Below are positions 25,635 to 35,766 of a DNA stretch of 64,000 nt, in pieces (position 1 is the first letter of the stretch; each line of letters opens with the position of its first letter). Source of the DNA: Mongoliitalea lutea (GTDB taxonomy: Bacteria > Bacteroidota > Bacteroidia > Cytophagales > Cyclobacteriaceae); the NCBI RefSeq assembly GCF_014652135.1, contig NZ_BMYF01000002.1, positions 124,001 to 188,000 of the forward strand, given 5' to 3'. The notes beneath the pieces were generated by a model, which saw nothing but the letters and a program-made list of their open reading frames with translations, made no database searches and was not told where the DNA came from. The position numbers were made by a program, and so were the translations under genes.

Positions 25635-28592
25635 TTAATATGAATTTGCACTAAATGTTCGGCCAGAGAGGTGCTCGTCCAAACTTAACTTAGAGACTCC
25701 CGAGTCTATCCAATCGATGTCTTTTTTACTTTTAAGATGATAATCAAAGAATTCCAACATACGAACACTGTAATCCTTTCTGTTTTCCAACTTGGATAAA
25801 CCATGGTTTTCACCTTTGTACTGGACCATGATTACCGGTTTTTTCAATCTTCTCAAGGCATTGTAATATTCAATTCCTTGAGTGAAGTCCACTGCCCCGT
25901 CTTTATCATTGTGAAGCATCAACAAGGGTGTTTCTACGTTTTTTACATGGTACACTGGTGAGTTTCTTTGGTAAGAATCCCAATTTTCCCAAGGTCCACC
26001 CCGGAATCTTCCCTGTGAAGATTCAAAAATGGCCATATTTCCACCCCCAGTATTCCAATAAATCAAATCATACATTGAAATCATATTGGTCAATGGAGCT
26101 CCGGCAGCTGCAGCTTTAAACTGATTTGTCTGCGTAATCAAGAATGAGGTTTGGTAACCTCCCCATGAATGTCCATGCAATCCCATATTTTTTTCGTCAA
26201 TGATTCCTGTCTTCAAGGCTTCTTTTACGGCAGGCAATACACACCAAACAGCTGACATTCCTGGGTCATCCAATTGATAGACAATATCTGGAATCAATAC
26301 AGCATATCCATTGGATGTGTAGACAGCAGGGTTCCAACCTGTGCCAGAGAATCCTGGATTACTGTAGTTGTGAAGGGTTTGTGATAATTTTTCGTAGTAG
26401 TAAATGATAGTTGGATACTTTTTACCTGCTTCATAATTCGCTGGTAAAAATAGTGCAGCTTGCAATGTATCTCCTTTGTCAGAAACATAGTCTACTAATT
26501 GGGCTCCAGAAGACCATACATACTTTCCTGCATCAGGCGCATTTTGGGTAACTTGTTCACGTTTTCCAATAGTGGCATCTGTAAGGAACACATTAGTCGG
26601 TTCATTGAGCTTCTCTTTGGTGAAGTAATAAACTTCGGCATTCTTAGCTTTGGTGTAGCGGTTGATGTTCGCATCTTCCCAAATTAAGGCTGTTGCTCCT
26701 GGAGTCAAGCCTGCTTTTCCTCCGTTAATTCTAGCTATACCACTCTTTTTGGTCCACTCTCCATAGGTGCCAAAGTACTGTGCTTTACTAAGGTCAATGC
26801 CTTTCTCTTCGGAATCCAACACATAGCGGCTTTGATAACGGATTTGTTCTTTACGACCATTTTGTGTGATATTTTGTGCACGCTCTCTTCCTGCGAGCAC
26901 AGGTACTTGCCAGATATCCCATCCATCTCTCAATAAGACAAATCGACTATCAGAAGACCAGCCCATAGCGCTGTACATCGGTAATGTTACATTTCGATCG
27001 TTGGACTCGTCGACAAAGCTGACAGGGAGTGATTCTGTTAGGTTTCTTAATTGTTTACTTGGAATATCATATACATGGAAATGTCCATCTTTAGCCAATA
27101 AGAGTTTGGTTCCGTCGGGTGAAGGCCTTGGCAAAGAGGCTGGAGAAGGAACGTAGAATTTTTCAAATACTAGGGTTTTTTCACCTGTTTGGAGATCAAT
27201 TGTGTAGATGTCCCTGTAATTCTGTCCATCCAAATTGATGTCTAATTCATACGCTTGCAAATCAAGTCCCAAACCAAATCTGTGCTTTGGCAAGAGGGTC
27301 ATTTCACGGAAACTGCTATCCTGCAAAGAAACAAACTGTTTCTTCCCTACATCATACATACCATAGGTATTATACATCTTATCTTGATTTTCCAATACCT
27401 GCTGTCTGGATTGTAAGCGGCTATCCTGCCAATGCCAAATGGTCATATCCGGCTTGCTGGCATCGTTTGTTCCATTTGTTTTTTCAGCTGTAGTGGAGGT
27501 CTTAGCAATTGCTTTTCTCAAATCATCCAAAGATTTAACAGTTGTGTCGGCAAGGATTTTCTGTAGCTGTGCCTTTTCAAGTGAGTCCTTATTGCTTACC
27601 GGTTCAGTTTCTTTTTTGCTTTCTTTTTTCTCAGGAACGAGCGCGTGGATTCCAAAAAATAACCGGTTCAAATCATCAGACCACATCGGTCTTCTATTTG
27701 GACTAATGGTGGATTCCTTGGTGAAGTTGACGCTATCTTTCTGAGGATCATAGACGATCAATTGTGGTGCGTTAAGATTTTTGACACCCAATACTTTTCC
27801 ATGATCTTGCTTGTATTGTTTGTCTTTGACCATCTTCAAAAGGGCAAAGGCATCTCCTTTTTCTGTCCAAGCAATGGAACGATAAGTAGCGGCATCCGAA
27901 TCTAACACTTCCGTTTTTCCAGAGTTTAACGTCAATAGATAAATTCCATTACCCACTTGATTGGCGGCATCGACTGCATACGCCAAAAACTCTCCAGATT
28001 TATTAAACCCGAAATCACTCACATTTCCAATGTTTTGTTTTTTGCCGGATGTAAGATGTAGTAATACCAAATCAGAACCTTTGGCATCTCCATTGGAGCC
28101 TTCTCTGTTGAGATTGATCGCTAAATGGGTAGATGCTTTGCCATTGAAATTGAATGAGCCCACATTTTCAAAGCTTGTTTGCTTGTAATCGTTGGAAAGA
28201 TCAACCAAAATCAATTTTTCTTTCAGTCCTCTACCTCCTGATTTGGCAGCAGCTTTTCTTTCCTTATCGGTAGGATACTCTTTGAAGGCTAACCATTTTC
28301 CATTTTCTGAAAAACTCACAGAAGGAAAGTTACTGGAACCAATTTTAAACGTTTTCTTATCCTCAGGATTGCCGGTTTTTTGAAGGATGAGTTCGCTGTC
28401 TCCTTCTACCATACTCATCACATGGGTCATCCATTGGCCATCGGGAGATAGTTGCACGGTACCCATATTGATGGATTTCCATGCAGGAATATCCTGCCAA
28501 GTGATGGGTCTCGGTTCTTTACTTGCATTTTGCGCAATTGCATAGCTTGCTATCCAAGCAATGCATATCAGTACTATGGATATTTTTCTCAT
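25635..28592 (-). CDS. Exported S9 family peptidase (prolyl-oligopeptidase type), long form
   Basis: Secreted serine peptidase of 985 residues from ATG 28592; a TTG five codons upstream is also in frame. A signal peptide (RKISIVLICIAWIASYAIAQ) is followed by a long WD/propeller-like region with TolB-type strands (about 40-700). The C-terminal alpha/beta hydrolase has nucleophile motif GHSWGGY (Ser near 809), Asp in HNDKDGAVDF and His in GENHGL. A low-complexity Lys/Glu insert lies near residues 315-375. Such enzymes cut short peptides, often after Pro or as dipeptidyl peptidases; the specificity is not readable. It follows another S9 gene by 15 nt. Confidence 0.9.
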   Translation of the reverse strand: MRKISIVLICIAWIASYAIAQNASKEPRPITWQDIPAWKSINMGTVQLSPDGQWMTHVMSMVEGDSELILQKTGNPEDKKTFKIGSSNFPSVSFSENGKWLAFKEYPTDKERKAAAKSGGRGLKEKLILVDLSNDYKQTSFENVGSFNFNGKASTHLAINLNREGSNGDAKGSDLVLLHLTSGKKQNIGNVSDFGFNKSGEFLAYAVDAANQVGNGIYLLTLNSGKTEVLDSDAATYRSIAWTEKGDAFALLKMVKDKQYKQDHGKVLGVKNLNAPQLIVYDPQKDSVNFTKESTISPNRRPMWSDDLNRLFFGIHALVPEKKESKKETEPVSNKDSLEKAQLQKILADTTVKSLDDLRKAIAKTSTTAEKTNGTNDASKPDMTIWHWQDSRLQSRQQVLENQDKMYNTYGMYDVGKKQFVSLQDSSFREMTLLPKHRFGLGLDLQAYELDINLDGQNYRDIYTIDLQTGEKTLVFEKFYVPSPASLPRPSPDGTKLLLAKDGHFHVYDIPSKQLRNLTESLPVSFVDESNDRNVTLPMYSAMGWSSDSRFVLLRDGWDIWQVPVLAGRERAQNITQNGRKEQIRYQSRYVLDSEEKGIDLSKAQYFGTYGEWTKKSGIARINGGKAGLTPGATALIWEDANINRYTKAKNAEVYYFTKEKLNEPTNVFLTDATIGKREQVTQNAPDAGKYVWSSGAQLVDYVSDKGDTLQAALFLPANYEAGKKYPTIIYYYEKLSQTLHNYSNPGFSGTGWNPAVYTSNGYAVLIPDIVYQLDDPGMSAVWCVLPAVKEALKTGIIDEKNMGLHGHSWGGYQTSFLITQTNQFKAAAAGAPLTNMISMYDLIYWNTGGGNMAIFESSQGRFRGGPWENWDSYQRNSPVYHVKNVETPLLMLHNDKDGAVDFTQGIEYYNALRRLKKPVIMVQYKGENHGLSKLENRKDYSVRMLEFFDYHLKSKKDIDWIDSGVSKLSLDEHLSGRTFSANSY

Positions 28593-28607
28593 TAGTTTGT
28601 TAGTCAA

Positions 28608-30776
28608 TTAGGGGTGTTCAACATAGCGCTCAAAGAATTCAATGATTCTAGCCATTCGGTCAATTCTTCTATGAATAGCTCCCGAGCGGGAAAGTTCATG
28701 GCCTTCACCTGGATAACGTACATATTCTACAGGTTTACCTAATATTTTCAAACTCTTGTACAGGAGTTCTGATTGTCTTACACCTGTTCGTAAGTCCTGA
28801 TCTCCATGCTTGATGAGTAGGGGAGTCTGAATATTCTGAACGTAGGTTTGTGGACTATTATAATCCATTATTTCTTTAACGCCCTCTTCCCAAGGATAGC
28901 CAAAATGATTGGGAACTAATCTCCAAGCATTTCCTTCTCCCAAGAAGAAGGTCAATTCATACACTCCGCGTTGCGCAAAAGCAGCTTTGAATCGATGGTC
29001 ATGTCCCACAATCCAAGCAGTCAAATAACCTGCATAGGATCCACCTGTTAGGAAATATTGATCTTTATCAATCCAATCGTATTGTTCCGTAGCTTTGTCC
29101 AAAGCAGCTAACACATCCGCTGCAGGTCCATCTCCCCAATCCTGGAAGTTACCCTTTTGGAATGCCTTGCCATAACCGCCACTACCTCTTGGGTTTGCAT
29201 ATACTACACCATAGCCTTTAGCTGCCATTACTTGGAATTCATGCCACATAGAGCCTTCTCCTGGTCCCCACATAGCAGAAGGTCCTCCGTGCATATTTAA
29301 GATGGTAGGATACTTTACGCCCGCTTTTACCTCAGCAGGAGGCATCACCCAATACTCAATTTCAAAACCATCTGCTGTTTGTAAGGTATGGAAACTAGGC
29401 TTGGATAGCTTTTTGCCTGCTAGCCATCCTTGATTCCAAGTGCTGATCTGTTGAGGATTGCGGTTATTGAGGTCGGCTACAAATATTTCAGAGATATGTT
29501 CCACCTTGGTCAGTGCATAGACCAATCGCTGTCCTACGATATCGAAGCTGCCGACGCCGACTTGGGCACTGATGACAGGATCAATTTTTCCTGTATTCAC
29601 CGCCGCCTTCCACAAATAGAATCCCCCATTGCTAGCACCTGTAAAGTAGATACTTTGGGAATCTGCTGTCCACGTTGGTGAAGAAACAGATCGGTCCAGA
29701 GACTCAGTGATCCATTTAAAACCAGTTCCATCTGCTCTCATGACTCCGATCATGGATTGATTGTAGGATGGCTCTTCTACATTTTGTCCACCTACAGCAA
29801 TCCATCTACCATCGGGAGAAAAGCTTGGATTACCCACCCGGTGATTTTCTAAGCCAAAAAATTTACTAGCTTCTTTGGTTGAGATATTGATTTTCCAAAC
29901 TTCTGTGTGGTTAGTTTCATCTGGATGAATATCGTTGAAGAGGGACGATGAATAAATATGTTGCATATCAGGGCTCCAAGTACCCCCAAAGAAACTCTGA
30001 AAGCCTTTGGTGATGATTTCTGATTCACCAGATTGCACATCAATGATTCCCAAGTGTGAAAAATTTAATTCAGGATTTAAATCCAACTCACCAAGAAAAT
30101 TCAAACGGTCAATGACTTTTGGATCGTTTTTGGAATTGTTCTTGGCTAGAAATGCGCGCATTTCCTCTAAGCTTCCATCTGGATTTGGTTTAATTTCCTC
30201 CTTAGCCAAACCTGCTTGGATTGCTTTATAATTGGGCTCATCTCCATAAGCTCTGCCAGGTCTTGGTTGTTCCCAGTCAGGGTTTCCTTCAATTGCCCAA
30301 ATGGGTAAACTTACAGAAAATAAAATCTTTTTAGAATCTGGTGACCATACAGGACTAAACGCGCCATTTTTTTCTTTGGTAAGCTGTTGGCTTTCTCCAC
30401 CAGCAGTAGGAAGCAAATATATTTGAGCTTTTCCATCTTTTGCTCGAGTGAATGCAAGATGCTTTCCATCTGGAGAAAGTGTAAAGGAGGAAACATTGTA
30501 ATCTGAAGAGGTTACCGGTGTACTGTTGAATGGTGCTTTTAGCTCCGTTTTCCAGATTTGAGACTTATACTGATATGAATCTTCTCCAGTTACTTCGATA
30601 TGATTTTTGACAAAATACACATAATTTCCATCGGGACTGATTTGATGATTGTTTGTCTGAACAATCTTGGTCAGATCTGAAATTAAAATCTTTTTATTGT
30701 CTTGCCCAATGGCTAAATGCACACAGCAAATCCAGAGCAAAAGCATTAACGATTTTTTCAAAGTTGGATAATTCAT
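28608..30776 (-). CDS. Exported S9 family peptidase (prolyl-oligopeptidase/acylaminoacyl type)
   Basis: Secreted serine peptidase of 722 residues with signal peptide (LMLLLWICCVHLAIGQ). The beta-propeller half shows repeated strands of the type SPDGKHLAFTR, SPVWSPDSKKILF and NPSFSPDGRWIAV. The catalytic half contains NMHGGP (oxyanion region), GGSYAGYLTAW (Ser580), HGDQDLRTGV (Asp) and GEGHEL (His). Family S9C-like enzymes release amino acids or dipeptides from peptides. It is first in a two-gene operon with the longer S9 peptidase, suggesting joint periplasmic peptide breakdown. Confidence 0.93.
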   Translation of the reverse strand: MNYPTLKKSLMLLLWICCVHLAIGQDNKKILISDLTKIVQTNNHQISPDGNYVYFVKNHIEVTGEDSYQYKSQIWKTELKAPFNSTPVTSSDYNVSSFTLSPDGKHLAFTRAKDGKAQIYLLPTAGGESQQLTKEKNGAFSPVWSPDSKKILFSVSLPIWAIEGNPDWEQPRPGRAYGDEPNYKAIQAGLAKEEIKPNPDGSLEEMRAFLAKNNSKNDPKVIDRLNFLGELDLNPELNFSHLGIIDVQSGESEIITKGFQSFFGGTWSPDMQHIYSSSLFNDIHPDETNHTEVWKINISTKEASKFFGLENHRVGNPSFSPDGRWIAVGGQNVEEPSYNQSMIGVMRADGTGFKWITESLDRSVSSPTWTADSQSIYFTGASNGGFYLWKAAVNTGKIDPVISAQVGVGSFDIVGQRLVYALTKVEHISEIFVADLNNRNPQQISTWNQGWLAGKKLSKPSFHTLQTADGFEIEYWVMPPAEVKAGVKYPTILNMHGGPSAMWGPGEGSMWHEFQVMAAKGYGVVYANPRGSGGYGKAFQKGNFQDWGDGPAADVLAALDKATEQYDWIDKDQYFLTGGSYAGYLTAWIVGHDHRFKAAFAQRGVYELTFFLGEGNAWRLVPNHFGYPWEEGVKEIMDYNSPQTYVQNIQTPLLIKHGDQDLRTGVRQSELLYKSLKILGKPVEYVRYPGEGHELSRSGAIHRRIDRMARIIEFFERYVEHP

Positions 30777-30869
30777 GAAGGATTTATTTTAAAATTGAAT
30801 GTTAATTCATTAATATTTCGCTAATTTACTGTTAAATCACCGTGTTTAAGCCCCCTTTAAGTCAAGGAT

Positions 30870-33734
30870 ATGACCGTATTTAAAAAATCCGACTATCATC
30901 AACCTTCTTTTTCCTCTAATGATGCCGAATTATCATTTCTTAGGGGTGTTATGCGTAGAAGTTTGGATATGGTTGCCATCTTAGACAAAAACGGGTATTA
31001 CAAATATATTAGTCCAGCAGCAATAGATATACTAGGATACCAGCCAGATCAAATTATTGGAAAATCTTTTAGGGAGTTTGTTGATAAGGGAATAATAGAG
31101 ATAGATGGACAAATTTTTAATAAACTTCTTGAAACAAAAGAGCAAGTTACTGTTGATTTTTGGATGACAAAAGCTGACGGTAAAAAGATGTTGTTGCAAA
31201 ATTTGGCAATCAATTTATTGGATGATCCGAATGTTGAGGGAATTTTGTTTAATGGCCGGGATATTACTGATCTTTTTTATACAAAAAAATCACTTGATAG
31301 AAAGTTTGAGCTAGAGTCCCTTTTAGCTAATTGTTCTACAAAATTTGTAAACTCTGTTTACACTAATCTAGATGAAGCATTTTTATATTCTTTAAAAAAT
31401 TTCTCCTCCTATTTCAAGGCAAAAAAAAGTTATATTTATCGGGTTAGTTCTGATAAAAAGGATGTCAAACTTTTGTATAAACATGGGGAAGATTTAGATC
31501 AAATACCAACTTTTTTAAGTTATGAATTGCTAACTGATGTGTTGGTAGATGAATATTCTGATGGAATAATTTACCTTGAAAAAGGATATTCCGATTCAGT
31601 ATGTCATAAGCTTATGGGGGATTTATCAGAGCTTTTTTTAGAATCCAATCATTTAATTATTCCAATTTTAGTAGGTAATCAATTATCTGGTTTTTTTGGT
31701 TTTACTGATTTTGCGGACTCCTTTGATTGGGAAGTAAAAGATTTGTTAGTTTTAAAGCAATTGGGGGATATTTTTTCAGGTGCTTTTGTCAATTTGTCAA
31801 TAAAGAAAAGGTTAGATAGAAATGAAAACTTATTGATAAATACTGAGATTTTGGCCAAATCAGGTTCATGGCGGTTTAGTGAAAATCAAAAAAAAGTCGT
31901 TATTACGCCTGGATTTAAAGATTTGTTTCAGATAAGTTCAAATGATTTAAACTTGAGTGTATTTACTGCATTGAGGTTAATTCCTGAATTAGATCGATCA
32001 AAGTTCCTTCAAAAAATTAAAAAAGTAAGCACCTCTGGTTCTATTGAGACAGGGGAATTCGTGATTCAAAGCATAGATGGCGATTGTAAGTACATAAAAT
32101 TTCACATTCAAAGTAAAATTTATCAAAATCTCAACTTACGAGAATTATATGGTTATTTCGTAGATATTACAGATGTTCACAAGAGTAAAGAGCAAATTCT
32201 GAAGAGTGAAGAAAAATTTCGAACACTTGTTGAAGATAGTACTGAGATTATTTTTTCTTTAAAACCAGATTTGACAATTATCTATTTATCACCTAATGTT
32301 GAGCAATTTTTAGGTTTTGAGTCATCAAAAGTAATTGGGACCAAACTTACCCAATATATGCACTCAAGTGACTTAGAAGCTTTTGAAGAATTTTTAAAAA
32401 TAGACGAACATTTTTTGTTGAAAAACCAATACTTGGAATTTAAGCTTCGTACCAAAGAAAATGATTTTAAAGCATTTTCATCGAATGCGAAGGTTGTATA
32501 CAGTAGCGACGGAGAGTTTTTATATAATGGAATTGCTCGTGATGTGACGAAACTTCGAGAAGCTCAAAAGGAATTAGTTTTTGCAAAAGAACGTGCGGAA
32601 ATGGCTGCAAAGGCTAAAAGTCAATTTTTATCCATAATGAGTCATGAAATCCGTACACCAATGAATGCAGTTATTGGACTTACTCATTTATTGATTGAAG
32701 AAAATCCTCGATCTGATCAATTGGAAAATTTGAAAACCTTGCAGTTTTCAGCTGAGAATTTATTGAGTTTGATAAACAATATTCTAGATTTCAATAAGAT
32801 GGAGTCTGGTAAGTTGGAAATAGAATATGTGCCTATTGATTTAAAAAATCTCATAAATACATTTATAATGTCATACAAGTATCAAGCAAGAGAAAAAGAC
32901 CTTCAAATTTTGTTTGAATTTGATGAAAGAATTTCTTCAAACCTCTTGGGAGATGCAGTTAGAGTTGGTCAGATAATAAATAATTTGTTATCTAATGCCA
33001 TTAAATTCACTGAAAAAGGATTCATTAGGGTATCTGTTAAATTAAAAACTCAGAAAAGTGATGGTTTAATATTAGATTTTTTAATAGAAGATACTGGGAT
33101 TGGAATCCCCGATGATAAAATTAAAGATATTTTTAACGCATTTACTCAAGCTAGTACAGAAACAACACGTAAGTTTGGGGGAACAGGATTAGGGTTGGCG
33201 ATAGTAAAAAAACTAATTCAATTGTTTGATAGTGAAATTCATGTAGATAGCCAAGAAAATAAAGGTACTTCAATAAGTTTTCCAATATTTTTTCCTTTTG
33301 GAAGTTCAACCACTACTTCTCTATCATCGCCTATTAATCAATTAGAGGATAATTTGAAAGAGGCCCGATTGTTAATCGCAGAAGATAATATTGTCAATCA
33401 AATGATGGTTAGAAAATTCATGAAAAAATGGGGTGTTGATAATTTTACTATTGTCAATGATGGTCAGGAAGCTATTGAAATGCTTGATTGTAATATATTT
33501 GATATATTATTATTGGATTTGCAAATGCCTAGAAAAGATGGGTTAGAAGTTGTGAAATTTGTTCGGTCACATTCTAAATTGGAAATTAGGAACCTCCCAA
33601 TAATTGCAATGACTGCCTCTCCTTGGGAAGAGGTAATGGAGAAATTTGAAAATCTAAAAATGGATGATTATGTTCCAAAACCATTTAATCCTGAGAGTCT
33701 TTATTTAAAACTCATAAGGCACTTACAAACATAA
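30870..33734 (+). CDS. Soluble PAS/GAF hybrid histidine kinase
   Basis: Cytosolic hybrid kinase of 954 residues; no membrane segment or signal peptide. Order: PAS (about 25-140; VAILDKNGYYKYISPAAIDILGY), GAF-like region (about 155-310), a second PAS-like fold (about 325-440), a third PAS (about 450-575), HisKA with MSHEIRTPMNAVIG (His near 592), HATPase_c with DTGIGIP and GTGLGLA, and a receiver domain (about 830-950; phospho-Asp near 883 in LLDLQMP). It is distinctly AT-rich compared with its neighbours. It likely senses a cytosolic cue such as redox, gas or a small molecule and feeds a phosphorelay. No partner regulator is adjacent. Confidence 0.92.
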   Translation: MTVFKKSDYHQPSFSSNDAELSFLRGVMRRSLDMVAILDKNGYYKYISPAAIDILGYQPDQIIGKSFREFVDKGIIEIDGQIFNKLLETKEQVTVDFWMTKADGKKMLLQNLAINLLDDPNVEGILFNGRDITDLFYTKKSLDRKFELESLLANCSTKFVNSVYTNLDEAFLYSLKNFSSYFKAKKSYIYRVSSDKKDVKLLYKHGEDLDQIPTFLSYELLTDVLVDEYSDGIIYLEKGYSDSVCHKLMGDLSELFLESNHLIIPILVGNQLSGFFGFTDFADSFDWEVKDLLVLKQLGDIFSGAFVNLSIKKRLDRNENLLINTEILAKSGSWRFSENQKKVVITPGFKDLFQISSNDLNLSVFTALRLIPELDRSKFLQKIKKVSTSGSIETGEFVIQSIDGDCKYIKFHIQSKIYQNLNLRELYGYFVDITDVHKSKEQILKSEEKFRTLVEDSTEIIFSLKPDLTIIYLSPNVEQFLGFESSKVIGTKLTQYMHSSDLEAFEEFLKIDEHFLLKNQYLEFKLRTKENDFKAFSSNAKVVYSSDGEFLYNGIARDVTKLREAQKELVFAKERAEMAAKAKSQFLSIMSHEIRTPMNAVIGLTHLLIEENPRSDQLENLKTLQFSAENLLSLINNILDFNKMESGKLEIEYVPIDLKNLINTFIMSYKYQAREKDLQILFEFDERISSNLLGDAVRVGQIINNLLSNAIKFTEKGFIRVSVKLKTQKSDGLILDFLIEDTGIGIPDDKIKDIFNAFTQASTETTRKFGGTGLGLAIVKKLIQLFDSEIHVDSQENKGTSISFPIFFPFGSSTTTSLSSPINQLEDNLKEARLLIAEDNIVNQMMVRKFMKKWGVDNFTIVNDGQEAIEMLDCNIFDILLLDLQMPRKDGLEVVKFVRSHSKLEIRNLPIIAMTASPWEEVMEKFENLKMDDYVPKPFNPESLYLKLIRHLQT

Positions 33735-33794
33735 TTGTTCGTTATTTTATTTTTTTTTAACAATAGCTGTATTTTTGAGGACAAATTCACCAAA

Positions 33795-35102
33795 ATGAAA
33801 ATTATAGCAGGGCTTTTTATTAGTCTCTTATTTTTCCAAGACTTGTATGCGCAGTCTTCCATGACTAATAGATCTACTTTTTACAGTACTATCGGTACCA
33901 CAGGGGCCAATTTACGAGAGTTTAATAATTTATTGGCTGATAAGGGATTAAGTCCTATGCGAAAAGGGTATACCAATTACACCCTTGGATACATGGCTCG
34001 ATTCAATGATTTTATTTTGGGAATGGAACTGATCCAAAGTTCTGGTCCACGATCGGATTTCGATGATTATACAATTGGGTATCGCACTACGCGCGCCATG
34101 TTAAATGTTGGCTTTGCTTTTACAGAGGAAGGTAGATTTCAATTGATCCACTACATGGCAGTAGGAGCAGGATATTTGAATTTTCAGATGTTGCGTCCCG
34201 ATGAGCCTGCTACCTTTAGTCAATTTATGGATAATCCTCGTCAGGGGTATATTTTAAGGGATGGAAATGTTCAGCAGAGTAGCTTGAATATGACGGGATT
34301 TTTGACAGAGTTTGGTTTTCAGATGGCTTATGATTTGCCTATCCCTGGACGTAGTGAAGCCTTGGAATTGATCGCTAAATTTGGCTATTCTTTTTCCCCT
34401 TTTGAAGATTCCTGGAAGCTGAACGGTATTAGCTTTAGCTCTATCCAAAGTGGTGCTTTCCTTAGGGTAGGAGCAGGGATTTCCATTCCTGACCACAATT
34501 ATTTTTACAAAGATGCAGATATTGGAGTTCATCTTTTTGGAAGTATGAATTTTACTTCGCCCAAAGCTTTGAATGAACGATTAGCCGAGAAAGGATACAA
34601 TACCTTTTCAGGAAGACCGAATAATTGGGGTTTGAAAATCATGGGGTACAGCAAGGATTGGTTGTATGGTATGGATTTATACAACCTAGGTATGAGTGGT
34701 CAGGCATCTGAGCAGTTGGAGCATACACTTAATTCTGTGCGGTTGTATGCCAATTTGGGAAAGAAATTTTTTGAGTTTAAAAACCTTGAGATGGGTGTAC
34801 TCGGAGGTCTCGGTTATGGGAATTTGCGCTATACCTTGTATAATCCCAATAAACCTGATTTTCCAGCATTGTTTGAAGAACCTGATTTTGATGGACGGTT
34901 GACAGGAAGAGGGTTAATGGTAAAGCCGGAGGTATATATAGGTTATGGTTTACCGCTTGCCTTGGGTAAATTCTTCAAAGTCTTCACAGCAGTGCATGCA
35001 GGCTATGAGCAACCATTAGGCGCTTATAGATTGGGGGATTTGGGAATGGCATCTTACATGAGTAACCCGTATGTGCAAGTAAGTTTGGGAATTCGACCTT
35101 AG
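33795..35102 (+). CDS. Exported outer-membrane-type protein, unknown function
   Basis: A 435-residue protein from ATG 33795, which gives a proper signal peptide (KIIAGLFISLLFFQDLYAQ); the frame opens further upstream but without sense. The mature part seems to consist of two similar halves (about 25-225 and 230-435), each with NN-x-LxxKG-like starts (FNNLLADKGLS; ALNERLAEKGYN), aromatic beta-strands and LGYM/LKIMGYS segments, suggesting a duplicated beta-barrel unit. The family was not recognised. A -7-like TATTTTTG lies at 33770-33777. It ends tail to tail with the RidA-like gene; the two stop codons overlap. Confidence 0.7.
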   Translation: MKIIAGLFISLLFFQDLYAQSSMTNRSTFYSTIGTTGANLREFNNLLADKGLSPMRKGYTNYTLGYMARFNDFILGMELIQSSGPRSDFDDYTIGYRTTRAMLNVGFAFTEEGRFQLIHYMAVGAGYLNFQMLRPDEPATFSQFMDNPRQGYILRDGNVQQSSLNMTGFLTEFGFQMAYDLPIPGRSEALELIAKFGYSFSPFEDSWKLNGISFSSIQSGAFLRVGAGISIPDHNYFYKDADIGVHLFGSMNFTSPKALNERLAEKGYNTFSGRPNNWGLKIMGYSKDWLYGMDLYNLGMSGQASEQLEHTLNSVRLYANLGKKFFEFKNLEMGVLGGLGYGNLRYTLYNPNKPDFPALFEEPDFDGRLTGRGLMVKPEVYIGYGLPLALGKFFKVFTAVHAGYEQPLGAYRLGDLGMASYMSNPYVQVSLGIRP

Positions 35103-35656
35103 TTTTCGATTTCCACAATCAATTCGATTTCCACAGCAAAGCCTAAAGGAAGGGAGTTCATCCCAAGAGCAGATCGTGCATGTTTCCCCTTTTCTCCAAA
35201 AACTTCTACCATCAAATCAGAAAACCCATTGATCACCTGAGGATGTTGTGTAAAATCGTCCTCACAATGGACCATTCCTAAGACTTTGACGATTTGCTTG
35301 ACTTTGTTCAAACTTCCAAGTTCTGCTTGGAGTACCGCTAACTGTGCAATTGCGGTTAATTGTGCAGCTTCTTTGCCTTCTTCTATACTTAGGTCTTTTC
35401 CGATTTTTCCTAATACATATCCTCCTTCCGGAAGTTGTGGACCTTTTCCGGCCAAGAACAGAAGATTTCCAGTCCGAACCACATGTACATAGTTGGCAAT
35501 AGGGCTAGAGATTTCGGGAAGAATAATACCCAATTCCACAAGTTTTGCGTCAGCGTCCCAAGCGGCGATTTCTTGAGGTACAGGTTCATTGCTTGATTGT
35601 TCTTTGGCAGGTTGGCAACCAAGAATGAACAAAAGAAGGAATAAGCGATAGTTCAT
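35099..35656 (-). CDS. RidA/YjgF family protein with lipoprotein signal
   Basis: A 185-residue protein. The first 14 residues form a signal peptide with lipobox FILGC, then about 25 linker residues precede a complete RidA domain (about 45-185). Family features visible: NYVHVVRTGNLLFLAGKGP, the central helix with Gln/Ala, and the active-site Arg in ARSALGMNSLPLGFAVEIE. Cytosolic RidA hydrolyses reactive enamine/imine intermediates. An exported, lipid-anchored version cannot do this on cytosolic substrates, so the role here is unclear. It is divergent from the SAM riboswitch-metH operon. Confidence 0.85.
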   Translation of the reverse strand: MNYRLFLLLFILGCQPAKEQSSNEPVPQEIAAWDADAKLVELGIILPEISSPIANYVHVVRTGNLLFLAGKGPQLPEGGYVLGKIGKDLSIEEGKEAAQLTAIAQLAVLQAELGSLNKVKQIVKVLGMVHCEDDFTQHPQVINGFSDLMVEVFGEKGKHARSALGMNSLPLGFAVEIELIVEIEN

Positions 35657-35766
35657 AGAGGATTTTTTGTTTACAATTTACACAAGTTTCATCCTTGATT
35701 TTGATGTTTTTGATTAGGAAGAGGGAATATTTTGCAAAAAAGTCCAATAATTCCACCTTTTGTCTG

